A stretch of 64,000 nucleotides of DNA from Caulobacter vibrioides (GTDB taxonomy: Bacteria; Pseudomonadota; Alphaproteobacteria; Caulobacterales; Caulobacteraceae), in the NCBI GenBank assembly GCA_001449105.1, contig LNIY01000071.1, forward strand, positions 1 to 64,000. Reading direction: 5' to 3'. Made by a program: the position numbers and the translations under genes. Under the pieces are notes generated by a model. That model was not told the origin of the DNA and did no database searches. It saw only the letters and a list, made by a program, of their open reading frames with translations. Position 1 is the stretch's first letter; every line of letters begins with the position of its first letter. Shown here piece by piece: positions 63,704-64,000 of the stretch.

Positions 63704-64000
63704 ATGAAGTCTCCGCTCGAAATCCTCCAGCCGCTGGGCCGGGCCCTGATGCTGCCGATCGCGGTGCTGCCGGTGGCGGGCCTGCTGCTGCGCTTCGGCC
63801 AGCCCGACCTGCTGGACATCCCCTTCATCGCCGCCGCCGGCGAGGCGATCTTCTCCAACCTCGGCCTGCTGTTCGCCATCGGCGTGGCGGTGGGCCTGGC
63901 CAGGGAGAACAACGGCGCGGCGGGCCTCGCCGGCGTCGTCTGTTTCCTGATCGCCACCGAGGGCGCCAAGGCCCTGCTGCACGTGCCGCCCGAGATCGTG
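63704..64000 (+). CDS. nagE: PTS N-acetylglucosamine transporter, EIIC N-terminus (partial at window end)
   Basis: The first 99 residues of a membrane permease, cut by the window end and open throughout. SPLEILQPLGRALMLPIAVL then PVAGLLLRFG is the start of glucose/GlcNAc-type EIIC proteins. Hydrophobic segments lie at about 14-31 and 54-68, with AIGVAVGLARENNGAAGLAG near 58-77, the family's conserved cytoplasmic turn. Four bases separate it from the fusion gene. An EIIB domain should follow beyond the window. GlcNAc specificity is inferred from the neighbours. Confidence 0.88.
   Translation, partial: MKSPLEILQPLGRALMLPIAVLPVAGLLLRFGQPDLLDIPFIAAAGEAIFSNLGLLFAIGVAVGLARENNGAAGLAGVVCFLIATEGAKALLHVPPEIV

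Noticed and set aside
60556-63969. Long minus-strand open frame opposite the PTS fusion gene
   Set aside because: Same reason: antisense shadow of a gene with complete EIIA, HPr and Enzyme I active sites.

Overview
The window is high-GC alphaproteobacterial chromosome, almost certainly Caulobacter. The evidence is the complete mcpA-cheX-Y-A-W-R-B-Y-D-U-Y-E chemotaxis operon in the order known from C. crescentus, a nearby N-acetylglucosamine/chitin cluster of Caulobacter type, four large TonB-dependent receptors (TBDRs), the hisS-hisZ-hisG cluster, and recurring GC-rich intergenic palindromes. No rRNA, tRNA, CRISPR array, insertion sequence or prophage was recognised.

Layout. (1) 1-5523: a TBDR and a secreted multi-domain GH2 glycosidase on the minus strand, with palindromic repeats around the TBDR and an operator-like palindrome before the GH2 gene. 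(2) 5721-9384: hisS, hisZ, hisG, translationally coupled. (3) 9385-10948: an anomalous island with degenerate repeats, a run of stem-loops that may be a structured RNA, and two coupled genes of unknown function. This is the best candidate for something undescribed. (4) 10989-17000: MarR-GNAT fusion, double-hotdog thioesterase, Zur, acid phosphatase lipoprotein, and a polyamine pair (deoxyhypusine-synthase-like protein and ornithine decarboxylase). (5) 17090-25445: a phosphorus-acquisition block, phnCDE, a TBDR, an OprO/OprP-like porin and PstS, with PHO-box-like sites before three transcription units. (6) 25534-30676: CNNM/CorC protein, membrane retropepsin, a GT4 glycosyltransferase coupled to an LpxH-like phosphoesterase, and a TetR regulator. 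(7) 30858-34000: a TBDR with clustered LacI-type half-sites upstream. (8) 34051-46310: the chemotaxis operon, a small secreted TonB-C-like protein, and a soluble globin-coupled chemoreceptor. (9) 46431-52544: acyl-CoA dehydrogenase, subtilisin-like lipoprotein, APC permease, DUF6356 protein, Lrp regulator, and a long inverted repeat. (10) 52574-64000: nagA, nagB-II and a GntR/HutC regulator, divergent from a TBDR, GH20 hexosaminidase, EIIA-HPr-EI fusion and the start of an EIIC gene.

How the parts work together. The nag cluster reads as a full route: chito-oligosaccharides cross the outer membrane through the TBDR, the GH20 enzyme releases GlcNAc, the PTS imports it as GlcNAc-6-phosphate, and NagA and NagB-II convert it to fructose-6-phosphate under GntR/HutC control. 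The phosphorus block pairs outer-membrane entry (TBDR, porin) with periplasmic capture (PstS, PhnD). The chemotaxis operon carries its own receptor, kinase, adaptation enzymes and three CheY-like proteins; the third has a FliM-like C-terminal tail.
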